A stretch of 34,877 nucleotides of DNA from AC-32 sp036265535 (GTDB lineage: Bacteria > Actinomycetota > Thermoleophilia > Gaiellales > Gaiellaceae): positions 1-34,877 of the forward strand of contig DATAOV010000021.1 in NCBI GenBank assembly GCA_036265535.1, given 5' to 3'. This document shows positions 23,511 through 34,088 of the stretch, piece after piece. The translations under genes and the position numbers were made by a program. The notes under the pieces are model-generated. The model ran no database searches, was not told the DNA's origin, and was given only the letters and a program-made list of their open reading frames with translations. How positions within the stretch are numbered: position 1 is the stretch's first letter; every line of letters starts with the position of its first letter.

Positions 23511-24320
23511 CTAGGCCAACTTCTCCAGCCGGTCGGCCAGCTGGTTCAGGCCCCAGCCCCGTACCAGGGAGGACGCCTCTGCCCACGTGGGCGTCAGGTC
23601 TGCTAGGGGAGGGAGCGGGGCAGAGGCGTCTAGGGCGGCAATTCGGCGGTAGAGGCGCAGATCCTCCGCCTCCGCCGTGAATCGCCCCGCGGCCAATGCG
23701 CCCTCCAGGTCGCCGTGCTCACGCAGGATGTCGGCGGCCTTCTTCGGGCCGATCCCCGCCGCCCCGGGCAGACGGTCGGAGGGGTCCCCCCGGAGCGCGA
23801 TGAAGTCGGGCACCTGCTCGGGCTCGACGCCGTAGCGCTCGCGGACCTCGTTCGGCCCGATGCGCGCGATTTCCGAGACCCCGCGCACCGGCTGGAGAAT
23901 CGTCGTCCGCTTGCTGGCGAGCTGGAAGAGGTCGCGGTCGGAGGTGGCGACGAGCGTCTCGCCCCGGCGCTTTTGCTCGGAGGCGACTGCGGCGGCGAGA
24001 AAGTCGTCGGCCTCGTACCCGGGCGCCTTCGCGACCGCGAAGCCGATCGCGTTGACGAGCTCGGGCAGCAGGTCGAGCTGCTCGAGCAGCGACTCCTCGA
24101 ACACCCGCCCGCTCTGGTACGCCTCGAAGGCCTCGTTCCTGTAGGTCGGCGAGCCGATGCTGTCCCAGCCCACCAGCACCGCACGCGGCTGTTCCGCCTC
24201 CCAGAGGCCCAGCAGCATGTTGGAGAACCCTACGACCGCGTTCAGCCGGATGCTCTTCGGCAGCGCGTGGTAGGCGCGATGCGCGAACGAGTCCCCGTCG
24301 ACTGCCAGCAGCGGTCTCAC
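23511..24320 (-). CDS. Stand-alone 5'-3' exonuclease (PolA N-terminal-domain type)
   Basis: This 269-residue FEN/PolA-type 5' nuclease has no polymerase domain. Metal-binding acidics are visible: Asp8 (AVDGDS), EADD (103-106), SDRD (127-130) and GDPSD (178-182). The helix-hairpin-helix is GAAGIGPKKAADIL (186-199). WDSIGSPTYRNEAFEAYQ replaces the usual FDxxxPTFRHE segment. It would remove RNA primers or flaps during replication and repair. The start GTG 24320 overlaps the plsC-like stop by 4 nt (GTGA). The deacetylase frame follows directly. Confidence 0.9.
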   Translation of the reverse strand: MRPLLAVDGDSFAHRAYHALPKSIRLNAVVGFSNMLLGLWEAEQPRAVLVGWDSIGSPTYRNEAFEAYQSGRVFEESLLEQLDLLPELVNAIGFAVAKAPGYEADDFLAAAVASEQKRRGETLVATSDRDLFQLASKRTTILQPVRGVSEIARIGPNEVRERYGVEPEQVPDFIALRGDPSDRLPGAAGIGPKKAADILREHGDLEGALAAGRFTAEAEDLRLYRRIAALDASAPLPPLADLTPTWAEASSLVRGWGLNQLADRLEKLA

Positions 24321-24946
24321 GTCGTCGACGCCTTGAGCTCCTCGATCTTCGTCATCAGCCGCTCGGTCGCTTGCGCGGAGGCCTCCTTCACGTCCAGGCC
24401 CTGGAGATCGGAGAGATCGATGGGCTCACCGTAGGCGACTCGCAACGGGCCCAGGCGGCTCAGGCGGTCGGTGCCCGCAATCGCGGCGGGGACGAGCGGA
24501 ACGCCCGCGGTGAGGGCGATCCGTGCGGCGCCTGTGTGCGCCCGCGGCTCGTGTCTCTTGCGGAGGCCCTTCGTCTGCCGTGTCCCTTCGGGGAACATGA
24601 CCACGATCTCGCCCTGCCGAGCCAGGTCGGTCGCCGTGCGCATCGCCTCGATGTCTCCCTCGCCTCGCCGCACCTTGAACGCACCGCCTGCGCGCAGGAT
24701 CGGCGTCAGCACGGGGTTGAAGAGCTCGGACTTCGCCATGAAGCGAAGCTGCCGCTGGGGGAAGAGCGGCATCCCGAGAGGCCAGGGGTCGAAATTCGAC
24801 GTGTGATTGGCCGCGAGCACCAATCCACCCTCGGGCACGTGCTCGACGCCTGTCGCGCGAAGGCGGTAGAGACCCTTCACGAAAGGCCAACTGACGGCGC
24901 CGGCGAATAGGTAGAAGGGTGAGACCATCCGGCTCACAATCGTCAC
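24317..24946 (-). CDS. 1-acyl-sn-glycerol-3-phosphate acyltransferase (PlsC family)
   Basis: This is a 209-residue membrane-associated acyltransferase of phospholipid synthesis. The catalytic NHTSNFD (47-53, NHx4D with His48/Asp53) and the substrate motif FPEGTR (118-123) are intact. HTGAARIAL and VPLVPAAIAGTDRL are the usual later blocks. An N-terminal hydrophobic stretch (SPFYLFAGAVSWPFVKGLY) probably anchors it. The start is GTG 24946; ATG at codon 7 is also possible. It heads an operon with the exonuclease and deacetylase and is divergent from the topoisomerase gene. Confidence 0.92.
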   Translation of the reverse strand: MTIVSRMVSPFYLFAGAVSWPFVKGLYRLRATGVEHVPEGGLVLAANHTSNFDPWPLGMPLFPQRQLRFMAKSELFNPVLTPILRAGGAFKVRRGEGDIEAMRTATDLARQGEIVVMFPEGTRQTKGLRKRHEPRAHTGAARIALTAGVPLVPAAIAGTDRLSRLGPLRVAYGEPIDLSDLQGLDVKEASAQATERLMTKIEELKASTT

Positions 24947-25016
24947 ATTTCCACGCCTTTGACGCGCGCGTTTTCGCGCTACGGTGCCGATTCGGGCGTT
25001 CGCTAAGGTGGACCGC

Positions 25017-27200
25017 GTGAAGACTCTCGTAATCGCCGAGAAGCCGTCGGTCGCCCGAGACCTGGCCGATGCGCTCCCCGGAACATTCGAAAACCACGAC
25101 AGCTACCTCGAGTCAGAGGACACCGTGATCACGTTCGCGGTGGGCCACCTCGTGGAGCTGACCGACCCCGAGGACTACGACGAGCGCTTCAAGAAGTGGC
25201 GGATGGCCGACCTGCCGATCGTCCCGGAGGAGTTCCGGCTTCGCGCGCGTGACAGGAAGGCGGAGAAGCAGCTGAAGGTGATTCACAAGCTGCTCAAGCG
25301 CGACGACGTCACCCGGATCGTCAACGCTTGCGATGCCGGGCGCGAGGGCGAGCTCATCTTCGCCTACATCTACGAGACATCCGGCGTCGACAAGCCCGTC
25401 GAGCGCCTCTGGATCAGCTCGATGACCAAGACGGCGATCAAGGAGGGGTTCGAGAAGCTCCGCCCCGGCGAGCAGCTGCGCCAGCTCGAGGCTGCCGCGC
25501 GCTCACGGTCGGAGGCCGACTGGCTCGTCGGCATGAACGCGACGCGCGCTGCCACGATTCGCGGCCGCGCCTGGGTCGGCGGAGTCGTCTCGCTCGGCCG
25601 CGTCCAGACGCCGACGCTGGCGCTGATGGTCAAGCGCGAGCGCGAGATCCAGGCCTTCGTCCCCGAGCCGTACTGGCTCGTCCACGCGGAGTTCGACCCG
25701 CGCTACGAAGGCCTCTGGTTCGAGGGCGAGGAGACCCGCCTCAAGGACGGCAAGCGCGCCGACGGGATCGCCGCGAAGGTGTCGGGCGCCGAGGGCGTTG
25801 TCGAGTCGGTCGAGCGCAAGGAGCAATCCGAGCGCGCTCCGCTCCTCTACGACTTGACCTCGCTCCAGCGCGACGCGAACCGCCGCTTCGGCTTCTCGGC
25901 TCGCCGCACGCTGCAGGCCGCGCAATCGCTCTACGAGGACAAGAAGGCGATCACGTACCCACGCACGAACTCCCGCTGGCTCTCCGGCGACCTCGTCTCA
26001 CAGCTGAAGCCGACCGCGGCCACGCTTCAGCCGATCGGCGAGTACGCCGCGGCCGCGCGCTACGTGCTCGGGCTCCAGCAGCTGCCGCTCGGGCGGGTCG
26101 TCAACGACTCCAAGGTCTCCGACCACCACGCGATCATCCCGACTGACGTCGAGCACGAGCTCGACCGCTTCTCGCCGGATGAGCGGCGCGTCTTCGACCT
26201 CGTGGCCCGTCGCTTCCTCGCGGTCTTCCACCCACCGGCCCGCTACGCGCGCACGACGATCGTCACCCTGGTCGAGGAGGAGCGCTTCCGCAGCCGAGGC
26301 AAGATCACGCTCGAGGCCGGCTGGCGTGGCGTCTACGGGCTCGAGTCCGAGGAGGATCGGAAGGCGCGCCAGCAGGAGGAGGAGGACTCCGAGAACGAGA
26401 GCGCCGAGCTGCCGCCCCTCGAGCAGGGCCAGCGCGTCAAGTGCGTGAACGCACAGGTCGAGGCGAAGGAGACGAAGCCGCCGCCTCGCTACACCGAGGC
26501 GACGCTGCTCTCCGCGATGGAGACGGCCGGGAAGCTGATCGACGACGAGGAGCTGCGAGAGGCGATGAAGGAGAGCGGACTCGGCACTCCGGCCACACGC
26601 GCGGAGACGATCGAGACGCTCATCCGCCGCGAGTACATCGAGCGCGCCGGCAAGGATCTGACCCCGACGCCCAAGGGGCTCCAGGTGATCACGATGCTCG
26701 AGGAGCATCCGCTGACCTCGCCCGAGCTGACGGGCGACTGGGAAAAGCGCCTCACCGACATCGAGCGCGGCACCGACGAGCGCGGTGCCTTTATCAAGGA
26801 CATCGAGAGCTTCACGCGCGCGACCGTCGAGAAGATCGCCGCGCTCGACAAGGAGAAGCTGCGCCCCGAGCGGGTCGAGCTCGGCCCATGCCCGCGCTGC
26901 GGCGCCGAGACCGGCGAGATCATCAAGGAGAACTCGAAGGCTTACGGGTGCACGAGCTGGAAGAGCCGCGAGGAGACGGGCTGCGGCTTCGTGATCTGGA
27001 AGCGCGTCGCGGGCCGCACGCTGACTCCGGAGATCGCGCGCCAGCTGCTCGAGGAGGGGAAGACGAAGGAGGTCATCTCGGGCTTCCGTTCACGCGCCGG
27101 CAAACCTTTTCGCGCGCGCCTCGTCTTGAACGGTGAGGGCAAAGTCGAGTTCGACTTTCCTGCGCGCAAGGAAACCAAAGAGGCCGCTGTCGCGGAATAG
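25017..27200 (+). CDS. topB: Type IA DNA topoisomerase (topoisomerase III-like)
   Basis: This is a 727-residue type IA topoisomerase that relaxes or decatenates DNA through single-strand passage. The Toprim domain has VIAEKPSVARDLA (5-17) and DAGREGE (106-112). The active-site Tyr314 is in ITYPRTNSRWLS; most relatives have Asp where Asn stands here. VSLGRVQTPTLAL (about 192-204) is conserved. A C-terminal CPRCGAETGEII zinc-knuckle-like segment and a TLTPEIARQLLEEGKTKEV block are typical of TopB. An acidic linker (RQQEEEDSENESAEL) lies in the middle. GTG 25017 is preferred because AAGGTGG precedes it and MKTLVIAEKPS is the family start; upstream GTGs would add up to 11 residues. Confidence 0.92.
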   Translation: MKTLVIAEKPSVARDLADALPGTFENHDSYLESEDTVITFAVGHLVELTDPEDYDERFKKWRMADLPIVPEEFRLRARDRKAEKQLKVIHKLLKRDDVTRIVNACDAGREGELIFAYIYETSGVDKPVERLWISSMTKTAIKEGFEKLRPGEQLRQLEAAARSRSEADWLVGMNATRAATIRGRAWVGGVVSLGRVQTPTLALMVKREREIQAFVPEPYWLVHAEFDPRYEGLWFEGEETRLKDGKRADGIAAKVSGAEGVVESVERKEQSERAPLLYDLTSLQRDANRRFGFSARRTLQAAQSLYEDKKAITYPRTNSRWLSGDLVSQLKPTAATLQPIGEYAAAARYVLGLQQLPLGRVVNDSKVSDHHAIIPTDVEHELDRFSPDERRVFDLVARRFLAVFHPPARYARTTIVTLVEEERFRSRGKITLEAGWRGVYGLESEEDRKARQQEEEDSENESAELPPLEQGQRVKCVNAQVEAKETKPPPRYTEATLLSAMETAGKLIDDEELREAMKESGLGTPATRAETIETLIRREYIERAGKDLTPTPKGLQVITMLEEHPLTSPELTGDWEKRLTDIERGTDERGAFIKDIESFTRATVEKIAALDKEKLRPERVELGPCPRCGAETGEIIKENSKAYGCTSWKSREETGCGFVIWKRVAGRTLTPEIARQLLEEGKTKEVISGFRSRAGKPFRARLVLNGEGKVEFDFPARKETKEAAVAE

Positions 27201-27330
27201 ATAGAGCGAGGATGGCGTTTCGTCCACCGAGCCCGGCCGAAGGGGCCGCATCCCCCTGGTCAGCCGAGGACAATCGCCCTACAGTGCGAAGATCGAGGCA
27301 GGAATCGCGTCTAAGACCCAAGAGGACAAA

Positions 27331-28413
<1,083 letters not shown>

Positions 28414-28511
28414 TAAAGCCCGGCACAACGAAAGGCCGCTAACATCCGGCCCTTCCTCAGCGTCCGTACATAGAACGGAGCCCCTGAGTCGACCGGAAGG
28501 AGATGGTCCGG

Positions 28512-30209
28512 GTGAAGCGTTGGCTGGTCGGTTTCTTTGGAGTAGTTGTCACGCTGGCGCTGGTCGCCTCGGGCTGCGGCGGCAGTTCGAAGTCGAGCAG
28601 CAGCACCAGCACGAGTAGCACGAGCGCGGGAGGGAAGGGCGGCACCCTCGTGACCGTCGCAAACGCCGCGCCGTCGGGCTCGCCAGACCCGCAGGTGAAC
28701 TACACGCTGCAGGAGTGGCAGCTGCTGATCATCTCGCACGACGGGCTAATCGCCTTCAAGCGACTGGGCGGCAAGCCGGGGACCGCGAAGGTGCCCGACC
28801 TCGCCGAGTCGATTCCGAAGCCCACGAACGGCGGCAAGACTTGGACCTTCAAGCTCCGCAAGGGAATCAAGTTCTCCGACGGCTCGACGTTGGACGGAGC
28901 CGACGTCAAGGCGACGTTCGAGCGCCTCTTCAAGATCGGCAACAGCCCGAACGCCGGTACCTGGTACAACGTCATCGAGGGCGCGGACGCCTGCATCAAG
29001 ACGCCGAAGACGTGCGACCTCTCAAAGGGCATCGTCGTGAACGGTGACGATGTCACGTTCCACCTGACCACTGCCGATCCGGAGTTCCTGGACAAGCTCG
29101 CGGTCCCGTTCGCGTTCATCCTGCCGTCGAGCACGCCGGCCAAGAACGTGAACATCCCGCCGCCCGGCACCGGCCCCTACAAGTGGGTGGAGTACTCCCC
29201 CAACAAACAGTTGAAGCTCGTCCGCAACACTTTCTTCAAGGAGTGGTCGAAGGATGCCCAGCCGGAAGGCAACCCGGACGTAATCGTCCAGAAGTTCGGC
29301 TTCACGCCCGAGTCGCAGGTGACGGCGGTCGAGAACAACACCGCGGATTGGATGTTCGACCAGCCCCCGGCAGACCGCCTTTCCGAGTTGAGCACGAAGT
29401 ACGCCGACCGCGTGCACGTCAACCCGCTGACAGCGGTCTGGTACTTCGCGTTCAACACGCGGATCCCGCCGTTCAACAACCTCAAGGCGCGGCAGGGCGT
29501 CAACTACGCGACCGACCGCAACGCGCTGGTGAAGATCTACGGCGGCCCGAAGCTGGCCGTTGCGACGTGCCAGATCCTTCCGCCCAACTTCCCGGGCTAC
29601 AAGCCGTACTGCCCGTACACCTCGGGCAGCTCCACCACGAAGTGGACGGGCCCCGACATGGCCAAGGCGCAGCAGCTGATCAATGCCTCTGGCACCAAGG
29701 GCGCAGCGGTCAAGGTCAACACGACCACGAACACGGTCGACCGCGACCTCGGCCTCTACTTCGTCGGGCTGCTGAACAAGCTCGGCTACAAGGCCACGTT
29801 GCAGGCGCTCTCGCCGGACATCCAGTACCCGTACGCGCAGAACTCGAGCAACAAGCCGCAGTTCGCGTTCTCGAGCTGGTACCAGGACTACCCGGCCGCC
29901 TCCGACTTCCTCAACATCCTCCTCGGGTGTGGCTCGTTCCACCCGGGCAGCAACTCGAGCCCGAACATCGCCGAGTTCTGCAACCAGGGCATCCAGGCCA
30001 AGATGAACCAGGCCGGGAAGATGGGCATCACCGATCCGGCCGGGGCGAACAACCTCTGGGCCACGGTCGACAAGGAGGTCGTCGACCAGGCGCCGTGGGT
30101 CGCGATGTTCAACCCGAAGTACATCGACGTGCTCTCGAACCGCGTCACGGGTTACCAGTTCAGCCCGCAGTGGTACTTCCTCTTGGATCAGGCCTCGGTG
30201 GTGAAGTAA
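28512..30209 (+). CDS. Peptide/nickel-type ABC transporter solute-binding lipoprotein (family 5)
   Basis: This 565-residue extracytoplasmic binding protein has a signal peptide with lipobox LVASGC (Cys22 lipidated) and a Ser/Thr-rich linker. The SBP_bac_5 core includes KTWTFKLRKGIKFSDGSTL, GTGPYKWVEYSPNKQLKLVR, and NNLKARQGVNYATDRNAL, the last being the usual family signature. It delivers oligopeptides or related solutes to the permeases encoded next. GTG 28512 is preferred over ATG 28503, because GGAAGGAG directly abuts that ATG but sits 9 nt from the GTG. A permease gene follows after 20 nt. Confidence 0.93.
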   Translation: MKRWLVGFFGVVVTLALVASGCGGSSKSSSSTSTSSTSAGGKGGTLVTVANAAPSGSPDPQVNYTLQEWQLLIISHDGLIAFKRLGGKPGTAKVPDLAESIPKPTNGGKTWTFKLRKGIKFSDGSTLDGADVKATFERLFKIGNSPNAGTWYNVIEGADACIKTPKTCDLSKGIVVNGDDVTFHLTTADPEFLDKLAVPFAFILPSSTPAKNVNIPPPGTGPYKWVEYSPNKQLKLVRNTFFKEWSKDAQPEGNPDVIVQKFGFTPESQVTAVENNTADWMFDQPPADRLSELSTKYADRVHVNPLTAVWYFAFNTRIPPFNNLKARQGVNYATDRNALVKIYGGPKLAVATCQILPPNFPGYKPYCPYTSGSSTTKWTGPDMAKAQQLINASGTKGAAVKVNTTTNTVDRDLGLYFVGLLNKLGYKATLQALSPDIQYPYAQNSSNKPQFAFSSWYQDYPAASDFLNILLGCGSFHPGSNSSPNIAEFCNQGIQAKMNQAGKMGITDPAGANNLWATVDKEVVDQAPWVAMFNPKYIDVLSNRVTGYQFSPQWYFLLDQASVVK

Positions 30210-30229
30210 CGAGCAGATAAGGACGGCGC

Positions 30230-31288
30230 GTGGCTGAGTTCGCGTACGAGCCGGAACCAGAAGTACGGCTGGCGCCCGGCGAGAGCGTCAAGGAGATCTC
30301 CGGTAGGAGTCCCTGGCGCATCGCCGGGCGCCGCCTCGCTCGCGATCGGATCGCGATGGGCGGGCTGATCCTGTTCCTGGTGATCGTCGTCATCAGCTTC
30401 CTCGCGCCCGTCTACTCGAGCCACATCGCCAACACCGACCCGTTCGTCTCCAACATCTCCGGGACGACGGTCGTCGACGGCAAGAAGGTCGATGTCGTCC
30501 AGCAGGGCGGCGGCGGGCTCGGGCTCGGCGAAACGCCGATCGGCCCGACCTGGCACTCGAACTACTTCCTGGGTGCCGACAACCAGGGTCGCGACGTGGC
30601 GGCACGCGTGCTCTACGGCGGCCGCGCCTCGCTCTTGATCGGGGTCGGCTCGGCGCTGATCTGCTGCCTCCTCGCGCTCGCTTTCGCGCTCCTCGCCGGC
30701 TTCTTCCGAGGCTGGTTCGACACGATCGTCTCGCGCGTGATGGATCTCATCTGGGCGTTCCCGGTCTACCTACTCGCGATCACGATCGCGACGGTGCTGC
30801 TGACGACGCCCGGCGGAGTGAAGCTCTGGTTCATCCACATCCAGGCGACCAGCCTCTGGATCCCCACCCTCATCATCGCGCTCATCTACGTGCCCTACGT
30901 CTACCGGCCGGTGCGCGGCCAGGTGCTCTCGACGCGCGAGAAGGAATACGTCGAGGCTTCGATCTCGCAGGGCGCATCGAGCCTCCGCCTGATGTTCAGC
31001 GAGATCCTGCCCAACGTCGTCTCGACGGTGATCGTGATGTTCCCGCTGATGATCGCGACGACCGTCCTGACCGAGGCTGCGCTCTCGTTCCTGTCGATCG
31101 GCGTGCAGCCACCCAAGGCGAGCTGGGGGACGATCATCCAGGACGGTCAGGGGCTGCTCTATACCCGGCCCTGGGTGGCAATCGCACCCGGAATCATGAT
31201 CGTGCTCACGGTCCTGTCGCTGAACATCCTCGGCGACGGCGTTCGCGACGCACTCGACCCGCGCGCGAAGGTGCGCGTCCGCGAGTAG
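30230..31288 (+). CDS. ABC transporter permease, DppC/OppC type
   Basis: This is a 352-residue inner-membrane permease. The cytoplasmic N-terminus (GRSPWRIAGRRLARDR) precedes the first membrane helix. An extracytoplasmic insert of about 65 residues (60-125) contains GPTWHSNYFLGADNQGRDV, the conserved OppC entry segment. Five further helices follow. The EAA loop that contacts the ATPase is YVEASISQGASSLRLMFSEI, with LPNV after it. The start is GTG 30230. The DppB-type permease begins immediately after its stop codon. Confidence 0.93.
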   Translation: MAEFAYEPEPEVRLAPGESVKEISGRSPWRIAGRRLARDRIAMGGLILFLVIVVISFLAPVYSSHIANTDPFVSNISGTTVVDGKKVDVVQQGGGGLGLGETPIGPTWHSNYFLGADNQGRDVAARVLYGGRASLLIGVGSALICCLLALAFALLAGFFRGWFDTIVSRVMDLIWAFPVYLLAITIATVLLTTPGGVKLWFIHIQATSLWIPTLIIALIYVPYVYRPVRGQVLSTREKEYVEASISQGASSLRLMFSEILPNVVSTVIVMFPLMIATTVLTEAALSFLSIGVQPPKASWGTIIQDGQGLLYTRPWVAIAPGIMIVLTVLSLNILGDGVRDALDPRAKVRVRE

Positions 31289-32260
31289 ATGCTTGCCTTC
31301 ATCATCAGGCGCTTGCTCGGGCTCGTGGTCGTGCTGTTCACGATCACGGTCGTCGTCTTCCTGCTCTTCTTCGCTACGCCAGGGGTTGACCCGAGCGCGC
31401 GCCTCGCCGGTCGCAACCCCTCGCCCGAGACGGTCGCCGCGGTCAAGCACGAGTTCGGGCTAGACCGCTCGCTGCCTGTGCGCTACGGGCTGATGATGAA
31501 GCGGCTCTTCATCTCGCGCGACCTCGTCTCCTACGGAAACCAGGCCCTCGAGGTCGTTCCGGCAATCCTGGCCGCCGCACCGGTGACGTTCTCCCTCGTC
31601 TTCGGCGCGGCCGTGCTCTGGGTGATAGTCAGCATCGCCATGGGGATCATGGCGGTCACCTTCAAGGGCACCTTCGTGGATCCCTTATTAATGATTCTCG
31701 CGCTGATCGGGATCTCGATGCCCGTCTTCTGGCTGGGCGAGGTCCTGAACCTGATCACGCAGGACCGGCTCCACGACACCTTCTTCTTCAGGTGGGTGCC
31801 TCCGCTTGGCTACGTGCCGTTCACTCAGGACCCGTGGCAATGGTTCCTGCACCTGATCATCCCCTGGATCACGCTGTCGATCCTCTACATCGGGTTCTAC
31901 GCGCGCGTCCTGCGGGCGAACATGCTCGACATCCAGAACGAGGACTACGTCCGCACCGCCAAGGCCAAGGGCCTGGCGCCCCAGCAGGTGCTGGTCCGCC
32001 ACGTCCTGCGCAACTCGATGATCACCTTCGCCTCACTGTTCGGGCTCGACTTGGGCGTCCTCATCGGCGGCGGCGCGCTCCTGACCGAGGTCGTTTTCAA
32101 CCTGCCCGGCGTGGGCCGGCTCACCTACAACGCGCTAACCGCGCTCGATCTGCCGGTGATCATGGCGACGGTGATCTACGGCGCCTTCTTCATCTCGATC
32201 TTGAGCGCGCTCGTGGACATCCTGTACGCCCGGCTCGACCCCCGGATCCGCCCCACCTAG
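31289..32260 (+). CDS. ABC transporter permease, DppB/OppB type
   Basis: This is a 323-residue permease with the typical start MLAFIIRRLLGLVVVLFTIT. A periplasmic segment follows with DPSARLAGRNPSPETVAAVK and FGLDRSLPVRYG. Five more helices follow, and the EAA loop is DYVRTAKAKGLAPQQVLVRH with VLRNS after it. The C-terminus VDILYARLDPRIR is standard for the family. ATG 31289 is directly adjacent to the stop of the DppC-type gene. The order C then B reverses the common B-C order. Confidence 0.94.
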   Translation: MLAFIIRRLLGLVVVLFTITVVVFLLFFATPGVDPSARLAGRNPSPETVAAVKHEFGLDRSLPVRYGLMMKRLFISRDLVSYGNQALEVVPAILAAAPVTFSLVFGAAVLWVIVSIAMGIMAVTFKGTFVDPLLMILALIGISMPVFWLGEVLNLITQDRLHDTFFFRWVPPLGYVPFTQDPWQWFLHLIIPWITLSILYIGFYARVLRANMLDIQNEDYVRTAKAKGLAPQQVLVRHVLRNSMITFASLFGLDLGVLIGGGALLTEVVFNLPGVGRLTYNALTALDLPVIMATVIYGAFFISILSALVDILYARLDPRIRPT

Positions 32261-32326
32261 CGACGTGAACTTTCGCGCGCGGCCTAACCGAATGCTGGTC
32301 AGGACGTCTCCACTTTGCGAAGATTG

Positions 32327-32348
32327 ACCCCAGCAATCGGACCGGGGT
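32327..32348 (+). terminator. Weak hairpin with T-tract between importer modules
   Basis: ACCCC (32327-32331) pairs with GGGGT (32344-32348), followed by TTTAG. The stem is short, so termination would be partial. It lies in the 108-bp gap between the first permease pair and the second binding-protein gene. Confidence 0.35.
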
Positions 32349-32368
32349 TTTAGCTACGGGGAGGTTCA

Positions 32369-34006
32369 ATGACTAGTAAGCGCAGGTGGACCTGGCTCTT
32401 GAGCGTTGTTGCTCTCGCCGCCGGGTTCTCGCTGATGGTCGCGGCGTACGGAGTCGCGGCGAACCGCACGAAAGCGGCACCGAAGCATTCGCAGGCATTC
32501 GGCACGCTGAGGGCGGTGCTCGACACGATCGACTATCTCGATCCGCAGCAGGCATACACGGGCCAGAGTTGGTGGGCGATGTGGAACGTCTGGGAGACGC
32601 TGCTCACCTACCAACACGTGGATGGCCCAGCGGGTTACAAGCTCGTACCAGGTCTCGCACAATCGCTGCCGTCCATCTCGGCGAACGGCAAGGTCTACAA
32701 GTTCAAGCTGCGCAGCGGCTTGAAGTACTCGAACGGCTCACCCGTGAGAGCGTCCGACTTCGAGTACGCGATCAAGCGCGGCTTCCTCGCCCAGGGCCAG
32801 GGCGTCGGCTTCTACACGGACATCGCCGGTGCGGCGGCCTACGCAGCGCATCCTACGGCCAGCGGTGACATTTCCGGCATCACCGCGAACAACGCCAAGA
32901 GGACGATCACCATCCGGATGGCCAAGCCGCGAGGGGACTTCCTGACGATTCTGGCGCTGATCTTTGCTGCGCCGGTACCGGCCGGGACGACCCCCGCACT
33001 ACACAACGGGAACATCCCGGCGTCAGGCCCGTACCGCATCGTCGGCTACACCCCGAACCGAGGGTTCACGATGTTGCGGAACAGGTTCTTCAAGCCGACG
33101 AAGGACATTCCGCGCGGGAACCCGAACCGGGTCGAGGTTAGCCTGATCGGCGACGCCAACACGGCGACGCAGCGAGTGATCGGCGGGCAGGCGGACTACT
33201 CGAATGCCGCCATCCCGCCTGACCGCATCGCCAGCGTCAAGAATCGCGGGCACCTGCTCCTGCGCAAGACCGCGAACACGTACTACTTCTGGATGAACGT
33301 CAACGTGGCGCCCTTCAACAAGCTGAAGGTCCGCCAGGCGGTCAACTACGCGATCGACCGCAAGGCACTGCAGACGCTCGTCTGGGGCGGACTGGGTCAG
33401 CCGACCCAGAACATCATCCCGCCGACGTACCCGTCGTACCGCAAGCTGAAGCTGTACAACCACAACGTCTCCAAGGCCCGGCAGATGATCACGGCCGCCG
33501 GCGCCAAGGGCGCGAACGTGACGGTCTGGACGCGCGAGGTCTCCGATGCGCTCGTGGCCGCTCAGTACTACACGAGCGTCCTGAACAGCATCGGCCTCAA
33601 CGCCAAGCTGACGACGCTTCCGCGGGCGACCTACTACACGACGATCGGCAATCGGAACACAAAAGCGCAGACGGGCTGGGCCCGCTGGCTCGAGGACTAC
33701 CCGCATCCGCTCGACTGGTTCGACGTGCTGCTGAACGGCAACCGCATCGTCGACCAGAACAACAACAACTACGCGTACTACAGCAACAAGAAGGTCAACT
33801 CTCAGATCGAGAGCCTGAAGAAGGCTCCGGTCCTCACGCCGGCCGTGAACCAGAGGTGGGCCAGCGTCGAGCAGACGATCATGAAGGACGCTCCGTGGGC
33901 GCCGTGGTCGAACCGCGTCTTCCCGGAGTTCTTCAGCAAGAAGATGGGCTGTATCCACGTCCAGCTTCTGTACGGAATCGACCTCGCGCGGCTGTGCAAG
34001 AAGTAG
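32369..34006 (+). CDS. Second ABC solute-binding protein (family 5), apparently not a lipoprotein
   Basis: This is a 545-residue SBP_bac_5 protein. The N-terminus (MTSKRRWTWLLSVVALAAGF) is a signal or anchor sequence with no lipobox Cys, unlike the first binding protein. Core motifs are KVYKFKLRSGLKYSNGSPV, SGPYRIVGYTPNRGFTML, and NKLKVRQAVNYAIDRKAL. The two mature cysteine-bearing spots are both near the C-terminus (MGCIH, RLCKK). ATG 32369 has GGGGAGG upstream. It differs strongly in sequence from the first SBP, so the pair is an old duplication or separate acquisition. A strong terminator follows. Confidence 0.92.
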   Translation: MTSKRRWTWLLSVVALAAGFSLMVAAYGVAANRTKAAPKHSQAFGTLRAVLDTIDYLDPQQAYTGQSWWAMWNVWETLLTYQHVDGPAGYKLVPGLAQSLPSISANGKVYKFKLRSGLKYSNGSPVRASDFEYAIKRGFLAQGQGVGFYTDIAGAAAYAAHPTASGDISGITANNAKRTITIRMAKPRGDFLTILALIFAAPVPAGTTPALHNGNIPASGPYRIVGYTPNRGFTMLRNRFFKPTKDIPRGNPNRVEVSLIGDANTATQRVIGGQADYSNAAIPPDRIASVKNRGHLLLRKTANTYYFWMNVNVAPFNKLKVRQAVNYAIDRKALQTLVWGGLGQPTQNIIPPTYPSYRKLKLYNHNVSKARQMITAAGAKGANVTVWTREVSDALVAAQYYTSVLNSIGLNAKLTTLPRATYYTTIGNRNTKAQTGWARWLEDYPHPLDWFDVLLNGNRIVDQNNNNYAYYSNKKVNSQIESLKKAPVLTPAVNQRWASVEQTIMKDAPWAPWSNRVFPEFFSKKMGCIHVQLLYGIDLARLCKK

Positions 34007-34029
34007 CGAGGTAGCAACAACGAACACCG

Positions 34030-34060
34030 AAGTGAGGGCGCCCTGTGGGCGCCCTCACTT
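34030..34060 (+). terminator. Perfect 14-bp hairpin after the second binding-protein gene
   Basis: AAGTGAGGGCGCCC (34030-34043) pairs with GGGCGCCCTCACTT (34047-34060) on a TGT loop, followed by CATTAG. It lies between the binding protein and the next permease. It would favour higher expression of the binding protein by stopping most transcripts or shielding its 3' end. Confidence 0.75.
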
Positions 34061-34088
34061 CATTAGACTCGCCGCAAACCGAGGATAA

